Shown here one piece after another: positions 47,427 through 55,610 of a stretch of 64,000 nt of DNA. A model generated the notes under the pieces. That model was not told where the DNA came from, ran no database searches, and worked only from the letters and a program-made list of their open reading frames with translations. The stretch covers positions 17,180 through 81,179 of the forward strand of contig CAZQKR010000020.1 of the NCBI GenBank assembly GCA_964594045.1, read 5' to 3'. The DNA is from UBA2365 sp964594045. GTDB taxonomy: Bacteria > Bacteroidota > Bacteroidia > Chitinophagales > Saprospiraceae. The stretch's first letter is position 1. The number at the start of each line of letters is the position of its first letter. Position numbers and translations under genes: made by a program.

Positions 47427-48107
47427 TTAGTAAAGTTGCCAGTTGACCGGTTCAATACCACATTTTTCCAGATAATTATTGGCACGGGAAAAGTGATGAT
47501 TGTTGAAAAACTGATTTCCTGTCAGGGGTGAAGGATGAGCTGATTCAAGAATGAGGTGTTTGCTGTCATTCACCAGAATTTTCTTTGATCTGGCAAAATT
47601 TCCCCAAAGCATAAATACCAGATTTTTCCTTTTCTCCGACAATTGACGGATCACTTCATCCGTAAAGATCTGCCAGCCAATTTTTGCATGTGATCCGGGA
47701 GATTTGTGCCTGACCGAAAGCATGGCATTCAACAGGAAAACACCCTGTTCAGCCCATGCTGTCAGATCACCGTGATTTGGTATTTCAAACCCGGTATCCT
47801 GTTTGAGTTCTTTGTAAATATTCCTCAGAGACCCTGGAATTTCGACACCTTTTGGAACGGAAAAACTCAATCCCATGGCCTGCCCGGGTCCGTGATACGG
47901 ATCCTGACCCAGAATGACCACCTTGACCTTCTCAAAGGGAGTTTTGTTGAAAGCATTGAATATCAAACTTCCTGGCGGATAAATGATATTCCCGCCAGCC
48001 TTTTCTGCCACCAAAAATGATTTGATCTCTGAAAAATAAGGCTTCCTGAATTCAGGTTCCAGATGCAGCAACCACCCGGGCTCTATATTGATGTGCTCTT
48101 TAACCAA
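47427..48107 (-). CDS. ung: Uracil-DNA glycosylase
   Basis: The 226-residue form starts at TTG 48107 ('VKEHINIEPGWLLHLEPEF' after the start), matching the usual N-terminus; the frame extends 17 codons further to another TTG but no ATG is available. The catalytic water-activating loop 'GQDPYHGPGQAMGLSFSVPK' and the DNA-intercalation loop 'HPSPLTG' are intact. Ung removes uracil from DNA as the first step of base excision repair. It converges with yceI, with the hairpin array downstream. Confidence 0.95.
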   Translation of the reverse strand: MVKEHINIEPGWLLHLEPEFRKPYFSEIKSFLVAEKAGGNIIYPPGSLIFNAFNKTPFEKVKVVILGQDPYHGPGQAMGLSFSVPKGVEIPGSLRNIYKELKQDTGFEIPNHGDLTAWAEQGVFLLNAMLSVRHKSPGSHAKIGWQIFTDEVIRQLSEKRKNLVFMLWGNFARSKKILVNDSKHLILESAHPSPLTGNQFFNNHHFSRANNYLEKCGIEPVNWQLY

Positions 48108-48188
48108 AACATGCAGAAATTGTGAAAAGCAAAAAACTTGGTTCAGGAAGGAACACAAATGTTTTTTGCATTCCTTCCGTTTTGAAGA

Positions 48189-48788
48189 TTATTTTTTTGA
48201 TGTTTCATTCAAAACACCACCTGCAACTTTTTGACCGTTTTTGTACTGGTAGGACATCTGTTTTTCACCTTCGGGTGTATAATATTCAAAAAGTCCATCC
48301 TGTACACCATCTTTAAATTCAGCAATTTGCATAATTTTTCCACTATCATAGAAATCCAGTTGCTTTCCGTGTGGTTTCCCCATTTTGTAGTTGCGCTCAG
48401 CAACTTTAATCCCATATCTGTATTTGACCGTTTTACCGTGCAATTCTCCTTCCAGATAACTGGCTTCTTCTGTGACATTTCCTCTGGAATCAAATTTCAG
48501 CACAGGTCCCATTTGTTTGCCGTCACTGTAAAACGTCAGTGATTCCATGTATCCTCTGTTAGGTTCATAGACTTTCCAAGGCCCATGTCTTTTTCCGTTT
48601 TTCAGAATACCTTCATCCGTCATTATGCCATTTTCATTGGTTCTGGTTGCATTCTGCATGTCAGTCCCTTCAATTTTTTCCGTAACAAACCCGTCCAGGC
48701 TGAATTCCTGACTGCCAGACAGGGTTGCTTCTTTTTTCTGACATCCCAGGATGATGATGGCGATGATGAATATCCAAAAATGTTTCAT
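48189..48788 (-). CDS. MORN-repeat (YwqK-like) lipoprotein
   Basis: The start at 48788 gives a lipobox at Cys16 ('MKHFWIFIIAIIILGCQKK', 199 residues); the longer frame upstream is not plausible. From about residue 60 it is built of repeats with the pattern G-x-x-x-G-x-W/F-x-x-Y, for example 'GKRHGPWKVYEPN' and 'GVQDGLFEYYTPEGEKQ', the MORN_2 repeat. Proteins of this family are often labelled YwqK antitoxin, but as a Bacteroidota lipoprotein it is more likely an envelope scaffold. It is upstream of ung on the same strand. Confidence 0.85.
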   Translation of the reverse strand: MKHFWIFIIAIIILGCQKKEATLSGSQEFSLDGFVTEKIEGTDMQNATRTNENGIMTDEGILKNGKRHGPWKVYEPNRGYMESLTFYSDGKQMGPVLKFDSRGNVTEEASYLEGELHGKTVKYRYGIKVAERNYKMGKPHGKQLDFYDSGKIMQIAEFKDGVQDGLFEYYTPEGEKQMSYQYKNGQKVAGGVLNETSKK

Positions 48789-49010
48789 TTTAATTTTTTT
48801 TAATGATAGAATAATTTTATTAAATATTTTGTTTAGCTGACATTTCAGTGAAATATCCAGACTTTTGTGAAGAAAAATATTGAAATCAATTAACTCCAAA
48901 ACCATTGATCATTTGGTTTCAGCAAATCATATCTGGATTTGCCAAACAAAATTAACCTGTTTTAATAAATTATCAAAAAAAATAATATATTGCCACGTAA
49001 TTCTTTAGAT

Positions 49011-50594
49011 ATGGACAATAGATCAATTGCAAAACACTTTGACCTGATCGCTAAACTAATGGAACTGCATGGACAGAATCCTTTTAAGATCAGGACATAT
49101 TCCAATGCTTACCAGGTGATCGGGAGGAATGATAACCCACTCATTGATTTTGATCTTGCATCTCTTACCGCTTTGCCCGGGATTGGAAAAACACTTGCGC
49201 ACCACATTGTTGAACTGAAGGAATCCGGTACCACCCGGGTATTGGATGATTTGATAGCGATCACGCCGGCAGGTATACTGGATATCTTGAAGATCAAGGG
49301 TATCGGTGCCAAAAAAGTTGCCCAGATCTGGAAAGAACTCGGTGTGGAGAGCCTGGGAGAACTGGAATATGCCTGTCTGGAAAACCGTCTGGTCAGTCTG
49401 AAAGGTTTCGGTGAAAAAACACAAATGGACCTGTTGAAACAGATTGAATTTCTAAAAAAATCCAAAGGTATGGTGCTGCTGCCCACAGGTATCGCATTAG
49501 GAGAGATTGCGATCGGACAATTCAGGGAAGCTTTCCCTGAAGCTCGGTTTGAAATCACCGGTGAATTGATCAGAAAAATGGAAGTGATCAGCCAACTTGA
49601 GTTCATTGGCACGGTTCCCCAACAAGCAATTGAGGAAAAACTACACGGAAATGAATCATTCCGGGTGTCTGAAAATCAGCTGTTTTTTGCAAATCTTCCG
49701 CTTTTATATCAATACTCCACTGAGGAAGATTTTGCTCAAAACCTTTTAAAAACCACATTACCACCCGGATTATCCGACTCCAGGGCGAATGATATCAGGC
49801 ATCTGCCTGCGGAATGTCTGGACCTGTTGATGATACAGGATTATGAGCTGCCTGATGCTGACGATCTGGTCAGTGAGACAGACATCAGAGGTGTCATTCA
49901 CGCGCACAGCAAATGGAGTGATGGTAGTCACCCGATTGAAGATATGGCACTGGCCTGCATGAAGCACGGTTACCAGTATCTGGTCATTTCCGATCATTCT
50001 GTGTCCGCTTTTTATGCAAATGGCCTGAATGAAGACCGCGTGCTCCTTCAGTGGAAAGAAATAGATGAGATCAATAAGCGATACCCGGATTTTAAAGTCT
50101 TTAAAGGGATAGAATCGGACATCCTGACAGATGGGAGGCTTGATTACAGTGATGAAATGCTGTCAAAATTTGAAGTTGTTATCGCATCGGTTCATTCCGT
50201 ACTGAAAATGGATGAGTCAGCAGCAGTTGCAAGGCTGATCAAAGCCATTGAACATCCAGCCACACGCATTCTCGGGCATCTAACAGGCAGATTGTTGTTG
50301 TCCAGATCAGGTTATCCTGTGGACCATAAAAAGATCATCGATGCCTGTGCTGCCAATAAAGTGGCTATTGAGATCAATTCAAATCCTCACCGGCTGGATA
50401 TCGATTGGAGATGGCTGCCTTATGCAGGCAGGAAAGGCGTGGATATCTGTTTATCTCCGGATGCACATCACCCGGCAGGTGTTCAGGATATGATTTATGG
50501 AGTCTGGATGGGTAGAAAAGGAGGTTTGGTGAAAGAGACTTGTATCAATACAAAAGATCGGGAATGCTTTGAAAAATGGCTTTCATCAAAATAA
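49011..50594 (+). CDS. PolX-like protein with HhH and PHP domains, polymerase site apparently lost
   Basis: The start at 49011 gives 'MDNRSIAKHFDLIAKLMELH' (527 residues). An N-terminal 8-kDa-like domain and helix-hairpin-helix motifs ('LPGIGKTLAHHIVELK', 'IKGIGAKKVAQIWKEL') are present. The C-terminal PHP domain is complete: 'HAHSKWSDGSH', 'VISDHS', 'GIESDIL', 'ASVHSVL', 'ILGHLTGR' and 'SPDAHHP' supply the metal ligands. Between them, where PolX has a G-S/G-x2-R-x4-x2-D-x-D motif, the sequence reads 'ITGELIRKMEVISQLEFIG', with no Asp pair. It is thus probably a nuclease or phosphoesterase in base-excision repair, not a polymerase. Confidence 0.85.
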   Translation: MDNRSIAKHFDLIAKLMELHGQNPFKIRTYSNAYQVIGRNDNPLIDFDLASLTALPGIGKTLAHHIVELKESGTTRVLDDLIAITPAGILDILKIKGIGAKKVAQIWKELGVESLGELEYACLENRLVSLKGFGEKTQMDLLKQIEFLKKSKGMVLLPTGIALGEIAIGQFREAFPEARFEITGELIRKMEVISQLEFIGTVPQQAIEEKLHGNESFRVSENQLFFANLPLLYQYSTEEDFAQNLLKTTLPPGLSDSRANDIRHLPAECLDLLMIQDYELPDADDLVSETDIRGVIHAHSKWSDGSHPIEDMALACMKHGYQYLVISDHSVSAFYANGLNEDRVLLQWKEIDEINKRYPDFKVFKGIESDILTDGRLDYSDEMLSKFEVVIASVHSVLKMDESAAVARLIKAIEHPATRILGHLTGRLLLSRSGYPVDHKKIIDACAANKVAIEINSNPHRLDIDWRWLPYAGRKGVDICLSPDAHHPAGVQDMIYGVWMGRKGGLVKETCINTKDRECFEKWLSSK

Positions 50595-50717
50595 GTTTTG
50601 GTGCCATACGTTCATTTTGTCACTGACATCATCAAACAGGATAAAATGCAGACTTTGTTCTGACAGGAAGTTTAATCAGTAAATTGTTATATCAATGTTT
50701 AAAATTCGGGATCTGAA

Positions 50718-51593
50718 ATGAAAAAAGAGATCAGACTGGCTTTGTCCAGTGGTGGTGCCAGAGGGCTTGCACATATAGGTGCAATCCATTCTTTGGAGGA
50801 ACATGGTTTTAAGATCCGGTCAGTCAGCGGTTCCTCAATTGGTGCGGTGATTGGAGGCTTGTATGCTATGAATAAACTGGATGAGTATGCCGAATGGATG
50901 AAATCACTGGATAAAACCGATGTTTGGGGATTGATGGATTTTGCCATTACCGGGAAAGGACTGATCAAAGGAGATAAGGTCTTTGATAAAATGAAAACCT
51001 TTATACCTGATATCATGATTGAAGATATGGATATTCCGTTTGTTGCGGTGGCAACGGATATTCTCCATCGCAGGGAGATTGTATTTGACCAGGGTAGTTT
51101 TTATGAAGCAGCCCGGGCTTCTATTGCCATACCTGCACTGATCACTCCGGTTCACTATATGAAAACCATTCTGGTCGACGGCGGTGTACTCAACCCAATT
51201 CCGTTTGAACAGCTGAAACCGGTCAGAAATTCGTTGCTGGTTGCCGTAAATCTGTATGGATCTTATGAGGATAAGGCAATTCAGGATGATGAGGAAAAAG
51301 GAGATAGCACTGCGCATGATGATGATTTGAGAACCGGATTGTTCAATACATTGCTCAGGATCATTTCAACAAGGAATAAAAAGAGCATGGGATACATCAC
51401 TCTACTTACCACATTGTCCACGGTGATGTTGAGCAGGATAGCAAAACTGAGCATCGAATTACATAAGCCTGATATTGTTATCGATATACCTGGTGACAGC
51501 GCGTCAACATTTGAGTTCTTTAAAGCGGAAGAGTTGATTGAGCTCGGCAAAAAGCTGAGCGATGACGCTATCTCAAAATTTTTGGATAAATAA
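50718..51593 (+). CDS. Patatin-like phospholipase
   Basis: The 291-residue protein has the oxyanion hole 'SSGGARGLAHIGAI', the serine elbow G-S-S40-I-G in 'SVSGSSIGAVIGG' and the dyad Asp154 in 'VDGGVLNP', all diagnostic of the patatin/RssA group. It should hydrolyse acyl chains of phospholipids. No signal peptide is visible, so it acts in the cytosol or at the inner face of the membrane. An acyltransferase gene follows by 18 bases, suggesting a deacylation-reacylation pair. Confidence 0.9.
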   Translation: MKKEIRLALSSGGARGLAHIGAIHSLEEHGFKIRSVSGSSIGAVIGGLYAMNKLDEYAEWMKSLDKTDVWGLMDFAITGKGLIKGDKVFDKMKTFIPDIMIEDMDIPFVAVATDILHRREIVFDQGSFYEAARASIAIPALITPVHYMKTILVDGGVLNPIPFEQLKPVRNSLLVAVNLYGSYEDKAIQDDEEKGDSTAHDDDLRTGLFNTLLRIISTRNKKSMGYITLLTTLSTVMLSRIAKLSIELHKPDIVIDIPGDSASTFEFFKAEELIELGKKLSDDAISKFLDK

Positions 51594-51611
51594 TTATGCA
51601 ACAAGGAATTC

Positions 51612-52424
51612 ATGAAATATATTGATCTCGATAAAATTATTTTAGACTCGGATTCACGGTTTTTAAAAAGAATGCCCGGCAGGATTGTCAGCTTATTGAA
51701 ATACATCATCAGGCAGGAAAAGATCAACAGTATTCTGAACAGATATGAATCTTATCAGGGATTGGAGTTTCTTCAAAAGCTGCCTGAAGAATTCAGCATC
51801 AGGGTGGAATATGAAGGATTGGAGAATTTACCTGAGCAAAAGCGCTGCTTTTTTGTCGCCAATCATCCTTTCGGTTTTTTGGACGGGATTATCCTGACCA
51901 AAACTGTGGGAGAAAAATACGGGGAATTTAAGGCGATAGGAAATGAAGTTTTCATGCTGGCACCCCACCTGAGACCAGTGATCGCCGCAGTGAATGTTTT
52001 TGGCTCAAACCCAAGGCGGTATTTATTGGAATTGGAAAAGGTTTTTGCTTCTGACCTGCCTGTCACACATTTTCCGGCTGGTGTGGTTTCAAGATTGAAA
52101 AAGGGAAAAGTGGAGGATCCGGAATGGCAAAAAAGTTTCATCAGCCGGTCAGTTAAATTCAGGCGTGATGTTGTTCCTATTTATTTTTATGGGAGGAATT
52201 CGTCTTTGTTTTACGGAATATATCTCATCAGGAATTTGTTGGGCATCAAATTGAATCTCGAATTAGCATTGCTGCCAAATGAAATATTCAACAAAAAAAA
52301 TAAGGTTATCCGGGTTAAAATTGGACAACCCATTTCCTGGGAAATTTTCGACTCCTCCAAAAGCCATTATGAATGGGCCCAATATGTCAAGGCGGAAGTT
52401 TATCGTCTTGGGAAGCGATCCTGA
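51612..52424 (+). CDS. Acyltransferase, PlsC/hemolysin-like
   Basis: The 270-residue protein has 'FVANHPFGFLDG' (His85 and Asp91, an H-x5-D version of the acyltransferase motif I) and 'THFPAGVVSR' as the phosphate-binding motif. The H-x5-D spacing is seen in acyltransferases annotated as hemolysin, some of which make amino-acid lipids; a lysophospholipid acyltransferase is the alternative. It is 18 bases behind a patatin phospholipase gene and probably cotranscribed. No membrane helix is strong. Confidence 0.85.
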   Translation: MKYIDLDKIILDSDSRFLKRMPGRIVSLLKYIIRQEKINSILNRYESYQGLEFLQKLPEEFSIRVEYEGLENLPEQKRCFFVANHPFGFLDGIILTKTVGEKYGEFKAIGNEVFMLAPHLRPVIAAVNVFGSNPRRYLLELEKVFASDLPVTHFPAGVVSRLKKGKVEDPEWQKSFISRSVKFRRDVVPIYFYGRNSSLFYGIYLIRNLLGIKLNLELALLPNEIFNKKNKVIRVKIGQPISWEIFDSSKSHYEWAQYVKAEVYRLGKRS

Positions 52425-52499
52425 TCCATTTTTAGGATGCATGCATCAATTTTTTTGAACAAAGCAAATGTGGAAATTTGATATTTAAATTATTAATTT

Positions 52500-52507
52500 T
52501 ACATTTG
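52500..52507 (+). promoter_or_regulatory. -7 element TACATTTG of the tRNA-Arg promoter
   Basis: TACATTTG matches TAnnTTTG exactly and is followed by GCACCCCG. The tRNA starts 11 bases further on, giving a very short 5' leader. Confidence 0.7.
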
Positions 52508-52518
52508 CACCCCGAAAA

Positions 52519-52592
52519 GGTCCGGTAGCTCAGCTGGATAGAGCAACAGCCTTCTAAGCTGTGGGTCACAGGTTCGAATCCTGTCCGGATCA
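52519..52592 (+). tRNA. tRNA-Arg (anticodon TCT)
   Basis: A full cloverleaf is seen: acceptor GGTCCGG/CCGGATC (one G-T pair), D arm GCTC/GAGC, anticodon arm ACAGC/GCTGT with loop CTTCTAA (anticodon TCT, reading AGA), T arm ACAGG/CCTGT with loop TTCGAAT, discriminator A. The CCA end is not encoded. Its own promoter and terminator flank it. Confidence 0.97.
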
Positions 52593-52593
52593 C

Positions 52594-52617
52594 AAGGCGC
52601 ACTAAGCGCCTTTTTTT
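52594..52617 (+). terminator. Intrinsic terminator after tRNA-Arg
   Basis: AAGGCGC (52594-52600) pairs perfectly with GCGCCTT (52606-52612) around ACTAA and runs into T residues. The T run overlaps the stop codon of the convergent Rrf2 gene. Confidence 0.92.
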
Positions 52618-53074
52618 ATTGGTACTGACCGTCCTGTAGCAACAATGAATTCTTCAAAATAAAACTGGCTGTTCCGTTTTCTTTGAGTTCTGCAAGTGAA
52701 GTTTTCTTGAGTACTTTAAATAAATTGTCCTTGATCTCTGACCACCTGTCGTGCATAAGGCATTTGCCCTTCGACGGACATTCGGGAAATCCGAAAAAAC
52801 AGGCTGCTTCATTCGAATGTTCGTCCGTAGCAATGAAAATATCATATAGTGTGATGTCCTCCAAATTCCTGTTCAACCTGAAACCGCCATATTTTCCCTG
52901 TATGCTTTCCAGCAGGCCTGCACTGCTGAGCTTGGTCAGGAGTCGCCTGAGATATCGGAAAGGAATTTTCAAATCCTCGTATATGTCATCGGACTTATAC
53001 TGACGCTCCACATCCGATGCCATATAACTCATGATTCGAAAAGAGTACTCTGTAGTTTTGTTGAATTTCAGCAT
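52616..53074 (-). CDS. Rrf2 family transcriptional regulator with three-cysteine cluster
   Basis: The 152-residue protein has the Rrf2 winged helix ('KIPFRYLRRLLTKLSSAGLL', 'GKYGGFRL') and a cysteine cluster Cys92, Cys99, Cys105 in 'ACFFGFPECPSKGKC', the place where IscR, NsrR and RsrR bind an Fe-S cluster. It should sense iron-sulfur status, nitric oxide or redox. The target is unclear; no isc or nitrosative-stress gene is adjacent. A -7 element ends only six bases before its ATG, so the mRNA may be leaderless. Confidence 0.93.
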   Translation of the reverse strand: MLKFNKTTEYSFRIMSYMASDVERQYKSDDIYEDLKIPFRYLRRLLTKLSSAGLLESIQGKYGGFRLNRNLEDITLYDIFIATDEHSNEAACFFGFPECPSKGKCLMHDRWSEIKDNLFKVLKKTSLAELKENGTASFILKNSLLLQDGQYQ

Positions 53075-53079
53075 GAACG

Positions 53080-53087
53080 CAAAACTA
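53080..53087 (-). promoter_or_regulatory. -7 element TAGTTTTG of the rrf2 gene
   Basis: On the minus strand TAGTTTTG fits TAnnTTTG and is followed by C. The rrf2 ATG begins six bases beyond it, so transcription would start at or beside the start codon. Confidence 0.5.
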
Positions 53088-53475
53088 ATACTTCTCTAAA
53101 AAAATTAAAAAGTTTTGATGATTACCAATATTTTAAAGTAGTATTTATATTGCTTCTAAATCATTTTTATTTTATTATTTCAGTTTTTATCCAAAAATAC
53201 TTGTGAAAAAATACCCTTTAGACAATTAATAATTCCGATTGGCGTTATTGTTTTATATTTTCTCTGACAGCCCTGAAACCTTAAAGTATCGCTTAATATC
53301 CTGCATTTCAGTATGATATCATTTATCAGAAGCCCGGACTTCAGTTTTGAAAATCAATTCTGATCCGACTTTGATTAAACTCAGCTCTTTATTTTTTATA
53401 TATTATAATAAAATACTATCTTTATTATTTTGCAAATGAGATATTTAGTATATTTTTGTTAGGGATTTTATTTTT

Positions 53476-53586
53476 ATGCCTACCCGGATTGTGGTGCTTC
53501 AAGCAAAAAACTCAAAACTGTCAGAAAGGCAGGGTGCAATAACCGGGCCGACTACTAAAAATGAATTTTCTTTTTCTGACTTTTAA
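53476..53586 (+). CDS. Possible small protein of 36 residues
   Basis: The frame from ATG 53476 to TAA 53584-53586 encodes a polar peptide starting 'MPTRIVVLQAKNSKLSERQG' and ending 'KNEFSFSDF'. A promoter-like TATATTTTTG lies about 20 bases upstream. The sequence looks less random than its AT-rich surroundings. No family is recognised, and a chance frame cannot be excluded at this length. Confidence 0.35.
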   Translation: MPTRIVVLQAKNSKLSERQGAITGPTTKNEFSFSDF

Positions 53587-53623
53587 CAATTGAACTGAAT
53601 TCATAAAATTAAAAAATATAGTT

Positions 53624-54382
53624 ATGTCAGGATCGTATTATAAAGGGATATTGGCAAGTTTACTGTTACTTTCTTTGATGTCTTGTACTCCGGAACTCGA
53701 GAATTATCAGGGAAATGTGGAAGGCCCGCTTTTCTTTCCGCTTGAAGTGGGAAGTTCATGGCAATATCGGGTGGATTCAGTTGTTTATGACAATCAGGGT
53801 CTCAAAGTCGATACCATTGCTCAGTTTATCCGGGAAAACATAACAGACAAGTATACCGATGAAGCCGGAGATGAAGTCTTCAGGATAGAGAGATCTGCTA
53901 AAAGTGTGGATGGCGGAGGCTGGGAAGTGATCTCCGTCTGGAGTGCCTCCAGGAATGAAAGAATGGCATATAAAACCGAAGATAATCTTAAGTTTCTGAA
54001 AATGACTTTTCCCGTAACGCTTAATAAAGCCTGGGAAGGTAATCTTTTCTTTCCGGCAGATGTGGTTATACGGATCGCAGGTGAACCCATAAAAATGTAC
54101 CAAAACTGGGGCAAATATAAATATATTGCCGTAGATGAAAACCTGACTTTGGAGGGAAAACAATATGAAAATGTGACGACCATACTGCAGGTCGATCTCG
54201 AAAATAAAATTTCAAAAAGGTATAGCGTTGAGCAATATGCTAAAAATATCGGATTGATCTACAAAGAAATGTGGATACTTGAAACCCAGAAATCCGAGTC
54301 AAATGCTCCCTGGGAAGTCAAGGCAGAAGAGGGTTTTATTCTGAGGAAAAGCCTGGTCAGTTATACACCGGCCCCAAATTAA
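53624..54382 (+). CDS. Uncharacterised lipoprotein
   Basis: The 252-residue protein has a lipobox ending at Cys21 ('LLSLMSCTPELEN'). The mature part starts with 'FFPLEVGSSWQYRVDSVVYD', a pattern of small beta-rich Bacteroidota lipoproteins that begin with a P-L-x-x-G-x-x-W/Y strand, and is rich in predicted strands. No catalytic motif is seen. It lies 31 bases before rimM on the same strand and may be cotranscribed with it. Function unknown. Confidence 0.75.
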   Translation: MSGSYYKGILASLLLLSLMSCTPELENYQGNVEGPLFFPLEVGSSWQYRVDSVVYDNQGLKVDTIAQFIRENITDKYTDEAGDEVFRIERSAKSVDGGGWEVISVWSASRNERMAYKTEDNLKFLKMTFPVTLNKAWEGNLFFPADVVIRIAGEPIKMYQNWGKYKYIAVDENLTLEGKQYENVTTILQVDLENKISKRYSVEQYAKNIGLIYKEMWILETQKSESNAPWEVKAEEGFILRKSLVSYTPAPN

Positions 54383-54412
54383 TTATTCTGATCCCAACAT
54401 TGATATTTCACC

Positions 54413-54934
54413 ATGAAATTCGTAAATGAATTTGTTCCAGTAGGTATTATCCATAAACCATTCAGACATAAAGGTCATTTACTTATGTCTGTTGATAAGG
54501 CTTTTCTGGACGATCTTTCAAAGTCTCAGGCTGTCTTTTTGCTGGTAGATGGTCTCCATGTGCCATTTTTTATCGAATCTTTCGAGCCAGATGAGGAAAA
54601 CAGCCTGATCAAACTGGAAGAGATCAATGCTCCTGAAACAGCAAAATCATGGAACGGCGAGCAGATATTTCTCAATGTCCGGGACGTTTCACCTGAAAGT
54701 CTGAAAAACCAAAATAATTCCGGGATCAACTATATCGTTGGCTTTACTTTGGTGGACAATTCAACAAAAAACTCTTTTGTGATTAAAGCGTTGGAAGAAT
54801 ACCCTCAGCAATTGATGGCTATAGTCGATGTGGATGGAAGAGAAGCACTTATTCCCCTGGTGGAAGAATGGATTTCATCCATTGATGAACAACACATGCA
54901 GATTTTTATGGATCTGCCGGATGGTCTGATATAA
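54413..54934 (+). CDS. rimM: Ribosome maturation factor RimM
   Basis: The 173-residue protein has the N-terminal RimM barrel 'PVGIIHKPFRHKGHLLMSV' and the PRC-barrel end 'REALIPLVEEWISSIDEQHM' with 'MDLPDGLI', both typical of RimM. RimM binds S19 and helps mature the 30S head. In many genomes rimM sits next to rpsP; here it follows an unrelated lipoprotein gene, and rpsP is not in the window. Confidence 0.88.
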   Translation: MKFVNEFVPVGIIHKPFRHKGHLLMSVDKAFLDDLSKSQAVFLLVDGLHVPFFIESFEPDEENSLIKLEEINAPETAKSWNGEQIFLNVRDVSPESLKNQNNSGINYIVGFTLVDNSTKNSFVIKALEEYPQQLMAIVDVDGREALIPLVEEWISSIDEQHMQIFMDLPDGLI

Positions 54935-55147
54935 ATATTATAGATTCATAGGATTTCCGGTATCATGGCTTGATACACAGGTAACATAAACTGTTTTTTC
55001 ATGGAATATCCTTCTTACCGGTTCGAAGTGAATTCACAATTTCAAAAGCAGGTATTGTTTCCCGGCCGCATCTTTAGTTAAAGCAATCAAATGTGCAATC
55101 CATTTTTGGCAGATCCTTTTCACAACTGGAAACACAAAGCATTGATA

Positions 55148-55585
55148 CTAAAATATATACCTCATTTTTGCTTGTCTCCATTCTTCTTTTTGCCTGAGTT
55201 CAGTTTTAAAATCTGAAAACCCTGGCTTTCTGAGTCCTTTGGTTTCACAATTGACGAACCCGAAACCTTCACGGGGAATTCCAATGCGGTTGTACTTCAT
55301 CTTTTGATCACCATCTTCATCATCCAGTATCGAAATTCCGTATATACCGGCAGGAAGCCCGAGCTTCAGGATCAACCTGCCGTTGATCATGTGGCTTTTA
55401 TCAAAAGCTTTTTCGTAAAATGTCCTTTCCTGATCAAAGTCAGACTGTGACAGGAATACTGCAGCAACCAGCTGGCCTTTCTCGTTTCTGATGCCTTCCA
55501 CCTGAATGAAAAGCGTAGTCTCCTGGGCTGAAAGAGGTAATTGCCAAAACAGGATCATGATCAATAAACCAAAAAATGGTTGCAT
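55148..55585 (-). CDS. DUF2141 family exported protein
   Basis: The 145-residue protein has a signal peptide ending 'LPLSAQE' and the DUF2141 signature 'DDEDGDQKMKYNRIGIPREG' followed by 'GFGFVN'. Family members are small periplasmic beta-sandwich proteins of unknown role. It is the last gene of a four-gene minus-strand operon, 25 bases behind the LolA-like gene, so a role in the same envelope transport process is likely. Confidence 0.85.
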   Translation of the reverse strand: MQPFFGLLIMILFWQLPLSAQETTLFIQVEGIRNEKGQLVAAVFLSQSDFDQERTFYEKAFDKSHMINGRLILKLGLPAGIYGISILDDEDGDQKMKYNRIGIPREGFGFVNCETKGLRKPGFSDFKTELRQKEEWRQAKMRYIF

Positions 55586-55610
55586 CCGGTTTGATTTTGG
55601 GTGAGTTCAG

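Larger units (their letters stand above)
53075..53623. other. Intergenic region between rrf2 and a lipoprotein gene
   Basis: About 550 bp, very AT-rich in the middle. It holds the rrf2 promoter at its left end, a 36-codon possible ORF at 53476-53586 (listed separately) and a promoter-like TATATTTTTG near 53449. I see no RNA gene or inverted repeat that would suggest an operator for Rrf2. Confidence 0.45.

Noticed and set aside
47103..47531. Open frames on both strands through the repeat array
   Set aside because: They are open only because the 32-33 bp units happen to lack stops in some frames; the peptides are simple repeats of the array and lose pattern at its end, and the plus-strand frame runs into ung antisense.
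48189..48788. MORN lipoprotein as half of a toxin-antitoxin pair
   Set aside because: The antitoxin label is inherited from YwqK; no toxin gene is adjacent and the protein is a predicted envelope lipoprotein.
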